Assembly: GCA_903873585.1 (NCBI GenBank)
Contig: CAIQOV010000037.1
Span: 124,001-188,000, forward strand
Origin: an uncultured Rhodobacterales bacterium
GTDB taxonomy: Bacteria; Pseudomonadota; Alphaproteobacteria; Rhodobacterales; Rhodobacteraceae
Reading direction: 5' to 3'
DNA length: 64,000 nt
Positions within the stretch are counted from its first letter, which is position 1; each line of letters begins with the position of its first letter. This document shows positions 18,212 through 26,805 of the stretch, piece by piece. A program made the position numbers and the translations under genes. The notes below the pieces were generated by a model. That model searched no databases. It had not been told where the DNA came from and saw only the letters and a program-made list of their open reading frames with translations.

Positions 18212-20230
18212 ATGGGCAATCCGTTGTTGGGCGTTTGGAACACCGCATTTGGTTTGCCGCCCTTTGGGCAGATTAAAGACAGCGATTTCGCGCCAGCCTT
18301 CGAGGTGGCCTTGGCCCAAGCGCGTGCACGGGTGGCACAGATTGCGGGCGATCCTGATGCGCCGACATTCGCCAATGTGATCGAGGCGTTAGAGTTGAGC
18401 GAGGAGGCGTTAAGCCGTGTGTGCGGGGTGTTTTACAACCTGACCGGCGCCGATAGCACCCCCGCGCGCGAGGCATTGCAAAGCGAGATGGCGCCGAAAC
18501 TTTCGGCCTATGCGTCAGAAATCACCAACAACCGCGCTTTATTTGGCCGGATTGAGGCTTTGTGGCAGGCGCGGGATAGTCTGGGGTTGGAGCCTGAGCA
18601 GGCGCGGGTGTTGGAGCTGTACCGGCGGATGTTCGTGCGCTCTGGCGCTTTGCTGGAAGGCGCGGGGGCGGCGCGGCTGACAGAGGTGAAATCGCGCCTT
18701 GCTGTCTTGGGCACGCAGTTCAGCCAGAACCTGCTGGCGGATGAGCGGTCATGGGTCATGCCTTTGGCCGAGGGCGATTTGGCGGGTTTGCCCGATTTTG
18801 TCGTGGCGGCGGCGCGGGCGGCGGGTGAAGAAAAGGGCGCGGGGTGGCCGGTGGTGACGCTGTCACGGTCGATCATCGTGCCCTTCTTGCAATTTTCGCC
18901 GCGCCGCGATCTGCGGCAAAAGGCTTACGAGGCTTGGGTGCAGCGCGGGGCCAACGGCGGGGCCACTGACAACCGCGCCATCGTGGCCGAAACCCTGCGC
19001 CTGCGCGAAGAGCGCGCCAAGCTTTTGGGCTATTCCAGCTTTGCCGATTACAAGCTGGAACCGGAAATGGCCAAAACCCCCGCCCGTGTGCGCGACCTTT
19101 TGCTGCGCGTGTGGGAGCCTGCCAAGCGCAAAGCTTTGGGCGACAGTGCCGTGCTGGAAGCGATGCTGCACGCAGACGGCATTGCAGGCCCGTTGGAACC
19201 TTGGGATTGGCGCTATTATTCCGAAAAGCGCCGCTTGGCAGAACATGATTTGGACGAGGCGGTGTTGAAGCCCTACCTTGGCCTAGAGGCGATGTTGGGC
19301 GCGATGTTTGATTGCGCCACCCGCCTGTTCGGTCTGGAATTCGCGCCTTTGGATGTGCCGCTTTACCATCCTGATTGCCGGGCTTGGGAAGTGCGGCGCG
19401 GCGGCCAGCACATCGCGGTTTTCATCGGCGACTACTACGCGCGCGGATCAAAACGCTCGGGCGCTTGGTGTTCTGACATCCGCGCGCAGCGCCGTTTGGG
19501 CGGCGATCAGCGGCCTGTCGTGGTGAATGTGTGCAACTTTGCCAAGGGTGACCCTTGCCTGCTGTCATATGACGACGCGCGCACGCTCTTTCACGAATTC
19601 GGCCATGCTTTGCATCAGATGCTGTCGAATGTGACTTACGGCTTCATTTCGGGCACCAGCGTGGCGCGCGATTTTGTCGAACTGCCCAGCCAGCTGTACG
19701 AACACTGGCTGGAAGTGCCCGAGGTGCTGGAAAAGCACGCGCGGCACTACCAGACGGGCGAAGCCATGCCCGCCGATATGCTTCGCCGCCTGCTTGCGGC
19801 GGGAACCTATGATCAAGGCTTTGCCACGGTGGAATTTGTGTCCTCTGCCATGGTTGACCTTGCCTTCCACGAAGGCCCAGCCCCCGCTGACCCGATGCAA
19901 AAACAAGCCGAGGTGTTGGAAAGCCTTGGCATGCCCCGCGCCATTCGGATGCGCCATGCCACGCCGCACTTTGCCCATGCGATGTCGGGCGACGGCTACA
20001 GCTCTGGCTATTACAGCTATATGTGGTCGGAAGTGATGGACGCCGACGCTTTCGCCGCCTTTGAAGAAACCGGCGATCCGTTTGATCCTGCCACCGCCGC
20101 GCGGTTGGAAAAGTTCATCCTTTCGGCGGGCGGATCAGAAGAGGCCGAGGTGCTCTATACCCGTTTTCGCGGCAAAATGCCGGGGGTCGAGCCGCTGCTG
20201 AAGGGGCGCGGGTTGTTGGAAACCGTTTAA
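18212..20230 (+). CDS. M3 family oligopeptidase (Dcp/OpdA type)
   Basis: A 672-residue thimet-type zinc peptidase. The catalytic motif HEFGHALH lies near residue 461, and the downstream GYSSGYYSYMWSEVMDADAF is the conserved C-terminal block that binds substrate carbonyls. Such enzymes degrade short peptides in the cytoplasm or periplasm; no signal peptide is visible, so cytoplasm is likely. I prefer the ATG at 18212 (MGNPLLGVWNT) because homologs begin this way and the ATG 15 bases upstream belongs to a dispersed repeat. Confidence 0.9.
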   Translation: MGNPLLGVWNTAFGLPPFGQIKDSDFAPAFEVALAQARARVAQIAGDPDAPTFANVIEALELSEEALSRVCGVFYNLTGADSTPAREALQSEMAPKLSAYASEITNNRALFGRIEALWQARDSLGLEPEQARVLELYRRMFVRSGALLEGAGAARLTEVKSRLAVLGTQFSQNLLADERSWVMPLAEGDLAGLPDFVVAAARAAGEEKGAGWPVVTLSRSIIVPFLQFSPRRDLRQKAYEAWVQRGANGGATDNRAIVAETLRLREERAKLLGYSSFADYKLEPEMAKTPARVRDLLLRVWEPAKRKALGDSAVLEAMLHADGIAGPLEPWDWRYYSEKRRLAEHDLDEAVLKPYLGLEAMLGAMFDCATRLFGLEFAPLDVPLYHPDCRAWEVRRGGQHIAVFIGDYYARGSKRSGAWCSDIRAQRRLGGDQRPVVVNVCNFAKGDPCLLSYDDARTLFHEFGHALHQMLSNVTYGFISGTSVARDFVELPSQLYEHWLEVPEVLEKHARHYQTGEAMPADMLRRLLAAGTYDQGFATVEFVSSAMVDLAFHEGPAPADPMQKQAEVLESLGMPRAIRMRHATPHFAHAMSGDGYSSGYYSYMWSEVMDADAFAAFEETGDPFDPATAARLEKFILSAGGSEEAEVLYTRFRGKMPGVEPLLKGRGLLETV

Positions 20231-20234
20231 GAGC

Positions 20235-20264
20235 AGACAGGACCGCAGGCTAAGCCTGTCTTTT
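20235..20264 (+). terminator. Probable rho-independent terminator after the M3 peptidase
   Basis: The arms AGACAGG (20235-20241) and CCTGTCT (20255-20261) can pair, followed by TTTTCG. An overlapping shorter hairpin (CAGGCTAAGCCTG) uses the same right arm. It lies 5 bases behind the peptidase stop. Confidence 0.45.
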
Positions 20265-20323
20265 CGTCGTTTGCGAAAGGGGCCGCTGTGGCGCAGGTTG
20301 GCAGGGGTCTTTAAGGGGGCGTC

Positions 20324-21067
20324 ATGGACATTACAGGATTGGCCGCTTTGGTCACGGGCGGCGGGTCGGGTTTGGGGCTGGCGACGGCGCAAGCCTTGGC
20401 GCGGGCAGGGGCCAAGGTGGCGGTGCTTGACCGTGATGTTGGCGGCTTTGACGGGTTGGGCTTTGTTTGCGATGTGACGAGCGAGGCTTCGGTTTCAGCC
20501 GCGATTGCGGGGGCCGAGGCTGCGCAGGGCGTGGCGCGCATCGTTGTGAACTGCGCCGGTGTGCCCGGCGGGATGCGCCTTGTGGGGCGCGACGGGCCGG
20601 TGGACATGGCCCGTTTTGCGCAAGTGATCAACGTGAACCTTTTGGGCACTGTTTCCGTCATGACCAAGGCCGCAGCGCGTATGATGGCGGCGGATGTTTT
20701 GGGCGCGGATGGCGCGCGGGGGATTGTGATCAACACGGCGTCCATCACGGCCTATGAGGGGCAAGTGGGGCAAGGCGCCTATGTCGCATCAAAGGGCGCG
20801 ATTGTGGCGCTGACGTTGCAAGCCGCGCGCGAATTCGCCGCCAAGGGTGTGCGCGTGATGGCGATAGCCCCCGGCCTGTTTGCCACCCCCATGGCCAGCG
20901 AAGTACCCCCCGAAGTGGTCGAGGCGATTACCAGCGACGCGATCTTTCCGCGCCGCTTTGGCCAGCCCGAAGATTTCGCCAACATGGTCTTGGCGATCAT
21001 TGCCAACCCCATGCTCAACGGCGAGGTGATCCGCCTAGATGCGGGCGTGCGGTTGCGGGCGCGTTAA
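20324..21067 (+). CDS. Short-chain dehydrogenase, type II 3-hydroxyacyl-CoA dehydrogenase-like
   Basis: A 247-residue SDR with the NAD site TGGGSGLGLATAQALA, NCAGVPGG and the Ser-Tyr-Lys set (NTASITAYEG then YVASKGA). FATPMASEVPPEV and the RFGQPEDFA block resemble HSD17B10/FadB2-like 3-hydroxy-2-methylbutyryl-CoA dehydrogenases. It would oxidise a 3-hydroxyacyl-CoA in beta-oxidation or isoleucine breakdown. It converges with the LysR gene with a 4-base overlap of stop codons. Whether it works with the acyl-CoA ligase behind that regulator is inference. Confidence 0.82.
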   Translation: MDITGLAALVTGGGSGLGLATAQALARAGAKVAVLDRDVGGFDGLGFVCDVTSEASVSAAIAGAEAAQGVARIVVNCAGVPGGMRLVGRDGPVDMARFAQVINVNLLGTVSVMTKAAARMMAADVLGADGARGIVINTASITAYEGQVGQGAYVASKGAIVALTLQAAREFAAKGVRVMAIAPGLFATPMASEVPPEVVEAITSDAIFPRRFGQPEDFANMVLAIIANPMLNGEVIRLDAGVRLRAR

Positions 21068-21936
21068 GGCGCTGTCGCTTGTTCCAACAGCCAAGCGCGC
21101 AGAAGGGCGGCGTCGGGGTGGATTTGGCCTGTTTCGGGGGTGAGCAGATAAAACGCCTCACTCACCGGCACGGCCAAGCCAAAGGGGCGCACCAAACGGC
21201 CAGAGGCGAGTTCGTGCGCGGCCATTGACGAGCGCCCAAGCGCTACGCCGCCGCCATTGGCTGCCACCTCAAACGCCATCAGCGATGTGTCAAAATGCGC
21301 CCCCGATCCGGCATTCACCTTGCTGGAACCAGCCGCCGCAAGCCAAGTGCCCCAGCCTTCCTTATAGCCCAAAACGTGCAGCAAGCGTTCCGATGCCAGA
21401 TCGTCGGCCGCCTTTAAGCGGGCGGCGATGGTGGGCAGGCACAGGGGTTCCATCACCTCCCAACTCAATTGGTCGCTGCGAAAGCCTGTCCAGTGGCCTG
21501 TGCCATAGCGGATATCTAGGTCGTATTGCGCGTCCTCCTCGGTCCAGATTGACGAGACGATGCGCAGGGGCACTTTGGGGTGGGCATCCAGAAAGCGCGG
21601 CAAGCGCGATGCGATCCAGTTCACCGCAAAGCCAATCGGGGCGCGCAGAGTTAGCACTTGGGTGCGGCGGTTGCCAAAGACCTCTTGGGTGCCCGCCGTC
21701 AATCGGTCAAAGGCGTCTTGCACCTTGGGCAGATAGGCCGCGCCCACCTTGGTCAGCACAAGGCTGCGCGGGCGGCGTTCGAACAGGGCTTCGTGCAGGT
21801 GGTGTTCTAGCAGCTTGACCTGCTTGGAAATCGCCGCCTGTGTCAGAAGCAATTCCTCCGCCGCTTGGGTGAAAGACAAATGGCGCGCCGCTGCTTCAAA
21901 CGCGCGCAGCCATGACAGGGGGGGCAGGTGCGCCAT
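21064..21936 (-). CDS. LysR-family transcriptional regulator, GcvA-like
   Basis: A 290-residue regulator. The winged helix-turn-helix reads LRAFEAAARHLSFTQAAEEL and LTQAAISKQVKLLEHHL (about 8-45), followed by FERRPRSLVLT, the typical GcvA-subfamily wording. The effector domain follows. The start MAHLPPLSWLRAFE is chosen by homology; a frame 24 codons longer adds no recognisable sequence. It is divergent from the acyl-CoA ligase gene with 140 bases between, so that ligase and the genes behind it are its likely targets. Confidence 0.88.
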   Translation of the reverse strand: MAHLPPLSWLRAFEAAARHLSFTQAAEELLLTQAAISKQVKLLEHHLHEALFERRPRSLVLTKVGAAYLPKVQDAFDRLTAGTQEVFGNRRTQVLTLRAPIGFAVNWIASRLPRFLDAHPKVPLRIVSSIWTEEDAQYDLDIRYGTGHWTGFRSDQLSWEVMEPLCLPTIAARLKAADDLASERLLHVLGYKEGWGTWLAAAGSSKVNAGSGAHFDTSLMAFEVAANGGGVALGRSSMAAHELASGRLVRPFGLAVPVSEAFYLLTPETGQIHPDAALLRAWLLEQATAP

Positions 21937-22076
21937 TGCAGGGCCTTGCGGTTGTTTGGGCCAAGCTACCATGCGGGCGGCCCCAAGCCCGCCTGAAATC
22001 GCCGCCAAGGGTCTGTTTTCGTCATATGGACGTTGGGCATGGCCCTGCTAAGGTGGGCTAAAAATGGGGGGACGCG

Positions 22077-23663
22077 ATGGATTATCCGCTGGTGATTGGC
22101 GAATTGTTGAAAACTGGGCTGCGGGCCAATCCGGCGCAGCGGATCACCTATGCGGGCGGGGTAGATCTGACCTATGCCCAGTTCGGCGCGCGGGTGCATC
22201 GGTTGGGGTCGGCACTGGCGGGGCTGGGGCTGGGCGAAGGCGCGGTTGTCGCCGTGATGGATTACGACAGCCACCGCTATCTGGAATGCTTCTTTGCCAT
22301 CCCTATGTTGGGGGCCACGCTGCACACGGTCAACGTGCGCCTGTCGCCCGAACAGGTGCTGTATACCATCAACCATGCCCAAGATGATGCGATCTTGGTG
22401 CATGAAGATTTCCTGCCCCTGCTGCTGCCCTTGTTGCCGCGCATCACACGCCCCCTGCGTCTGATCTTGCTATCCGACAGGCCCGCCGCCCTGCCGCAGG
22501 GCTTTGCGGGCGAATATGAGGCGCTGCTGACGGCAGGCGATGCCAGCTTTGCCTTTCCCACCTTCGCAGAATCCACCCGGGCGACGCTGTTTTACACCAC
22601 AGGCACCACGGGTGACCCCAAGGGCGTGACCTATTCCCACCGCCAGTTGGTGCTGCACACCCTTGGCGTGATCGCCTGCTTTGCGCCCATTCCGGGGCGG
22701 GGGGGGATTAAGGCGGATGATGTTTATATGCCGCTGACGCCCCTGTTTCATGTGCATGGCTGGGGCTTTCCCTTGATTGCGACCATGCTGGGGATGCGCC
22801 AAGTTTACCCCGGCCGCTATGAACCCCAAAAACTGCTGCACCTGATTGCCGAACATGGCGTGACCTTTTCGCATTGTGTGCCAGCGGTGTTGGGCATGGT
22901 GCTGGGGGCCACAGGGGCAGAGGCTGTCAACTTAGCAGGGTGGAAGGTGATCATCGGCGGATCGGCCCTGCCCGAGGGGTTGGCCCGCGCCGCGATGGCG
23001 CGGGGCATTGATATTCATGCGGGCTACGGCATGTCAGAAACCTGCCCCGTGCTGACCATCGCCGATATGGCCGCGACCCAAGGCCGCGAAGACACCACCG
23101 CCATCCGCATTGCCACGGGCAAGCCCATCCCCTTGGTCGAGGTGCGGGTGGTTGACGCTGGCATGACCGATGTGCCCCATGATGGTGTCGCTACCGGAGA
23201 GGTCGTCACCCGCGCCCCGTGGTTGACTGACGGTTATTTGCACAACCCCGCAGGCTCTGCCGATCTGTGGCGCGGCGGGTGGCTGCATACGGGGGATGTG
23301 GGCAACATGATGCCCGATGGTACCTTGCGCATCACCGACAGGCTGAAAGATGTGATCAAGTCCGGCGGGGAGTGGATTTCTTCGCTGGAGTTGGAAAGCC
23401 TGATCTCGGCGGTTGCAGGTGTAAGTGAAGTGGCCGTGGTGGGCGTGCCAGATGACCGCTGGGGCGAACGGCCCGTGGTGGTGGTGGTGGCGCAGCAGGA
23501 TGTCACCGAAGGTGTCACAGCGGCGGTGCAAGCTTCCATCGCGGCAGGCCGCCTGTCGAAATGGGCCGCCCCTGAACGGGTGCTGCGGGTTGAGGCGATC
23601 CCCAAAACCTCGGTCGGGAAGATCGACAAGAAAGCCATCCGCGCCAGCCTGACGCATTCCTAA
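22077..23663 (+). CDS. Acyl-CoA ligase, AMP-binding (AlkK/DmdB-like)
   Basis: A 528-residue adenylate-forming enzyme. The phosphate loop reads FYTTGTTGDPKGVTYSH (about 178-194), with HVHGWG, GYGMSETCP and the ATP-ribose Asp in GDVGNM, and the hinge and C-terminal Lys region TDRLKDVIKSGGEWIS and PKTSVGKIDKKAIR. It activates a medium-chain or substituted carboxylic acid. The same branch includes the methylmercaptopropionate-CoA ligase DmdB, which is relevant because a DmdA-like gene follows 94 bases later. GGGGGA precedes the ATG. Substrate is not readable from sequence. Confidence 0.87.
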   Translation: MDYPLVIGELLKTGLRANPAQRITYAGGVDLTYAQFGARVHRLGSALAGLGLGEGAVVAVMDYDSHRYLECFFAIPMLGATLHTVNVRLSPEQVLYTINHAQDDAILVHEDFLPLLLPLLPRITRPLRLILLSDRPAALPQGFAGEYEALLTAGDASFAFPTFAESTRATLFYTTGTTGDPKGVTYSHRQLVLHTLGVIACFAPIPGRGGIKADDVYMPLTPLFHVHGWGFPLIATMLGMRQVYPGRYEPQKLLHLIAEHGVTFSHCVPAVLGMVLGATGAEAVNLAGWKVIIGGSALPEGLARAAMARGIDIHAGYGMSETCPVLTIADMAATQGREDTTAIRIATGKPIPLVEVRVVDAGMTDVPHDGVATGEVVTRAPWLTDGYLHNPAGSADLWRGGWLHTGDVGNMMPDGTLRITDRLKDVIKSGGEWISSLELESLISAVAGVSEVAVVGVPDDRWGERPVVVVVAQQDVTEGVTAAVQASIAAGRLSKWAAPERVLRVEAIPKTSVGKIDKKAIRASLTHS

Positions 23664-23757
23664 GGGTGGGGCTTAGGCTGGCAATTGGTTGTTTGCGCGA
23701 AAGGTGCTGCGCGCCGTTTAGTCGTGGCAACCAAAGACCTTTGCGAAAGACATACCC

Positions 23758-24861
23758 ATGTTCGGCATAACCCCCTCGGCCCGCCTGCGCCCCTCGCCCT
23801 ATTACGAGGCGACCTTGGCGGAAGGTGTTTGCGCTTTTACCACCTACAACCACATGCTGATGCCCACTTCGTATGGCAACCCGCTTGAGGAATACTGGCG
23901 GCTGATCAACGGCGTCAGCCAGTGGGATGTGGCGGTCGAGCGGCAGGTGCAGTTGCGCGGCCCAGATGCGGGACGCTTGGCGCAGATTTTGGCGCCGCGC
24001 GATTTGTCGAGCTGTAAGGTCGGGCAGGGCAAATACGTGCCTTTGGTCAACCACCAAGGCGTGCTGATCAACGATCCGATCTGTTTGAAGCTGGCGGATG
24101 ATCTGTATTGGCTTTCTATCGCTGACAGCAACATCTGGTTCTGGGCCAGCGCCATCGCCGCTGAACGTGGCCTGCGGGTTGATGTTTCGGAACCCGATGT
24201 GTCCCCCTTGGCCATTCAAGGCCCCAAGGCCGAAGACGTCGTGGCACATCTGTGCGGCGATTGGGTGCGGGGGCTGAAATACTTCTGGTTTCGCGAGTTT
24301 GATTTGGGCGGCATCCCCTTGGTTGTGGCACGGTCGGGCTGGTCAAAACAGGGCGGGTTTGAACTGTATCTGCGCGATGGGTCGCAAGGCACCAAGCTTT
24401 GGAACCTTGTGAAAGAGGCAGGCCAGCCTTGGGGCATCGGCCCCGGCAACCCGAACTGGAGCGAGCGTGTGGAAAGCGGTCTGATCTCGTTCGGGGGCGA
24501 CACCGATGGGCAGACCAACCCCTATGAAGTGCGCATGGGCAAATATGTTGACCTGCACGTGCCCGATGACACTGTGGGCATCCAAGCCCTGCGCCGCATT
24601 TCGGCTGCGGGGCCAAAGCGCCATTCCTTGGGCATCATTCTGGATGCGGGCGATCCTGTTTCGCCGGGGTTTTCGTGGAACCCGATCTACAAAGACGGGG
24701 TCAAAGTGGGCGATCTGACCAACTGTGTCTTTTCCATTCGGGTGCAAAAGAACCTAGGCTTCGCCCTGATTTCGCGCGACTGTGTGGTGGGTGACAGGGT
24801 TCAGGCCATGGTCGGGGGCGTGATGCAATCTGGCGTTCTGACGGAATTGCCGTTTGTGTAA
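23758..24861 (+). CDS. DmdA-like GcvT-fold aminomethyltransferase family protein
   Basis: This 367-residue protein has the tetrahydrofolate-dependent GcvT fold. From memory it aligns best with DMSP demethylase DmdA: YNHMLMPTSY, WDVAVERQVQLRGPDA, APRDLSSCKVGQGKYVPLVN, NDPICLKLADDLYWLSIADS, EPDVSPLAIQGPKAEDV and VARSGWSKQGGFELYL all follow the DmdA wording. DmdA moves a methyl group from dimethylsulfoniopropionate to tetrahydrofolate. Close non-DmdA relatives exist, so the substrate is not certain. An acyl-CoA ligase lies upstream and acuI lies three genes downstream, a context that is reminiscent of dmdA-acuI operons. Confidence 0.72.
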   Translation: MFGITPSARLRPSPYYEATLAEGVCAFTTYNHMLMPTSYGNPLEEYWRLINGVSQWDVAVERQVQLRGPDAGRLAQILAPRDLSSCKVGQGKYVPLVNHQGVLINDPICLKLADDLYWLSIADSNIWFWASAIAAERGLRVDVSEPDVSPLAIQGPKAEDVVAHLCGDWVRGLKYFWFREFDLGGIPLVVARSGWSKQGGFELYLRDGSQGTKLWNLVKEAGQPWGIGPGNPNWSERVESGLISFGGDTDGQTNPYEVRMGKYVDLHVPDDTVGIQALRRISAAGPKRHSLGIILDAGDPVSPGFSWNPIYKDGVKVGDLTNCVFSIRVQKNLGFALISRDCVVGDRVQAMVGGVMQSGVLTELPFV

Positions 24862-24892
24862 GGGAAGGCTTTGATGACTTGGGCGGTTTGCC

Positions 24893-25393
24893 ATGATTGA
24901 GGCCAAGGTATTTGCCAGCTTCGCGCAAGGCTTTCGCGCGTCTTATGAAGATGAGCTGCGCGGCGAGGGCTTCTTTGCTGCGCTGGCCGCCTTGGAGCCG
25001 ATCCCCCGCCGTGCAGAAGTGTGGCGCAGGATGCTGGCGATTGAACACGTCACAACCCAAGCCTTGCTGTCTGCGGCCCAAGCGTTGGGCGTTGCAAACC
25101 ACGATCCCCAAGCCCTGCCCCAAGCCCTGCGCGCCGAAGGGGCGGCAGAGGCTGACGACTGGCGCGCTTTGGGCTGGGATGGGGCGCTTTTGGTGATGCG
25201 AGATGAGTTTCCCGCCTACCTGACCGAGTTTGACGGCCTTTTGGCCCAATCCCCGCCCGCCTATGCGCCCCTGATCGACCTGCTGATCCGCCACGAGGTC
25301 GCCTTTATCGACTTTGCCACCGCCGAACTGGCTGGGCAGGCTGATAGCATGGCTGTGCTGGACACCTACCTTTCCCAAGCGCGTGCTGCATGA
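24893..25393 (+). CDS. Hypothetical small helical protein
   Basis: I do not recognise this 166-residue protein. It is almost entirely predicted alpha-helical, with acidic and His positions spread over helices: DELRGEG (about 20-26), RMLAIEHVTTQALL (about 45-58), EFPAYLTEFDG and LLIRHEVAFIDFATAEL (about 128-145). This Glu/His spacing could suit a ferritin-like four-helix bundle, but the motifs are not convincing. Its stop overlaps the next ATG, so it is co-translated with the DUF2182 gene. Confidence 0.65.
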   Translation: MIEAKVFASFAQGFRASYEDELRGEGFFAALAALEPIPRRAEVWRRMLAIEHVTTQALLSAAQALGVANHDPQALPQALRAEGAAEADDWRALGWDGALLVMRDEFPAYLTEFDGLLAQSPPAYAPLIDLLIRHEVAFIDFATAELAGQADSMAVLDTYLSQARAA

Positions 25394-26142
25394 TGCGTTT
25401 GGGGTTTCTCAACCGCCAAGGCGTGCTGTGGTTGGGCTTTTTCGCGCTGATCTTGCTGGCATGGGGGGTGATCTTTGCCCAAGTGGCGCAGGCTCCGGTG
25501 GGTTTGTGGGGGGTGCTTTGCACCACGGCGGCAGCGGCGGGGTTCTTTGATCTTTGGGCCATGTGGGCGCTGATGGCGGCGGCGATGATGCTGCCCACCT
25601 TTGTGCCTGCCCTGCGCACCTTTGTGAACATGGGGGCTGCGGGGGCCACCCGCCCGATCGAGGCGGCGGCGCTGGTGATGGGGTACGCGCTGGTTTGGGT
25701 TGCAGGCGCCGCCTTGGGCGCTGCGGCGCAAATGGCGCTGTCGCGGGCGGGGGTGCTTGCGGCGGATGGGTCTAGCCTGTCGGTCTGGCTCACCACGGCG
25801 CTGCTTGTTGCTTCGGGGCTTTACCAATTGTCGATCCTTAAAGCCGCCTGTCTGGCCAAATGCCGCATGCCGCTGACCTATTTCATGGGGCGCTGGGCCC
25901 CCGGCCTACCGCGCGCCTTTCGCATGGGCGCAGAACTGGGGCTGATCTGCTTTGGCTGCTGCTGGGCGCTGATGGCTTTGGCCTTTGTGGGCGGCACGAT
26001 GAACTTGGTGTGGATGGGCCTTGCAACCCTGTTCATGGTGCTGGAAAAACTGCCCCAACTGGGCCGCTCCCTGACGCGGCCCGCGGGATTTGCCTTGATC
26101 GCGGCGGGGGCCGTTTTGGCCCTGCGCACCTTGTTGACCTGA
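25390..26142 (+). CDS. DUF2182 integral membrane protein (predicted metal-binding)
   Basis: A 250-residue membrane protein with about six helices. The family signature appears as DLWAMWALMAAAMMLPTFVP (about 54-73), with further Met-rich and Cys positions (KAACLAKCRMPL, CFGCCWALMAL). DUF2182 (COG5486) is described as a predicted metal-binding membrane protein without proven function. Its usual neighbour is a DUF1326 gene, found here 11 bases downstream. Confidence 0.82.
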   Translation: MMRLGFLNRQGVLWLGFFALILLAWGVIFAQVAQAPVGLWGVLCTTAAAAGFFDLWAMWALMAAAMMLPTFVPALRTFVNMGAAGATRPIEAAALVMGYALVWVAGAALGAAAQMALSRAGVLAADGSSLSVWLTTALLVASGLYQLSILKAACLAKCRMPLTYFMGRWAPGLPRAFRMGAELGLICFGCCWALMALAFVGGTMNLVWMGLATLFMVLEKLPQLGRSLTRPAGFALIAAGAVLALRTLLT

Positions 26143-26153
26143 AAGGACAAAAG

Positions 26154-26777
26154 ATGTCGACCACTTTGCCAAACTGGGTGATCAAAGGAGAGTTGATCCT
26201 AAACTGCAACTGCACCGTCTTTTGCCCCTGCGTGATCAGTCTGGGCAAACACCCTCCGACCGAGGGTTATTGTCAGGCATGGGTCGGCATTCGCATCGAT
26301 TCTGGCCATTACGACGGACACAACTTGGGCGGGCTGAACGTGGGCCTGCTGATGGACATTCCGGGCAACATGGGCCGTGGCAATTGGAAAGCGGCGGCCT
26401 ATATCGACGAACATGCCTCGGAAGCGGCCTACGACGGGTTGATCAAGATCTTTTCGGGCAAAGCGCGTGGGTCGACGGGGTTGTTTGCGGTGATGGTGTC
26501 GGAATTCTTAGGGGCAGAACGCTCTCCGGTCGATTACGTGACCGAAGGCAAAACCCGCCGCCTGTCGGTGGGCAAAAAGATACAGGGCGAAGTGACGCCG
26601 ATCACCGGGACTGATCCGGACCGCGAGGTTGTGGTTTCCAACACGGGCTACTGGATGGGGCCGGATGTGACGATTGCCCAAGCGGGCAAAGGACGGGTGC
26701 GCGCCTACGGGCGGGTGTGGGATTTTGACGGCCGCAGTGCCGAGATTTGCCAGATTGATTGGCACGGCCCGAACTGA
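26154..26777 (+). CDS. DUF1326 family protein
   Basis: A 207-residue soluble protein with a conserved cysteine cluster near the N terminus: LNCNCTVFCPCVISLG (about 17-32), then GYCQAW. Four cysteines in nine residues suggest metal or cluster binding. There is no signal peptide. DUF1326 has no established function, but it is repeatedly paired with DUF2182, as here. The start at 26154 has AAAGGA upstream; the frame remains open further upstream through the DUF2182 gene, which is not coding in that frame. Confidence 0.8.
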   Translation: MSTTLPNWVIKGELILNCNCTVFCPCVISLGKHPPTEGYCQAWVGIRIDSGHYDGHNLGGLNVGLLMDIPGNMGRGNWKAAAYIDEHASEAAYDGLIKIFSGKARGSTGLFAVMVSEFLGAERSPVDYVTEGKTRRLSVGKKIQGEVTPITGTDPDREVVVSNTGYWMGPDVTIAQAGKGRVRAYGRVWDFDGRSAEICQIDWHGPN

Positions 26778-26805
26778 ACGGGCTGAAGACAGGAAAGGAA
26801 AGACG

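Noticed and set aside
23758-24861. Firm naming of the GcvT-fold gene as dmdA
   Set aside because: Close relatives with other substrates exist and the rest of the DMSP demethylation pathway is not present, so only DmdA-like is supported.
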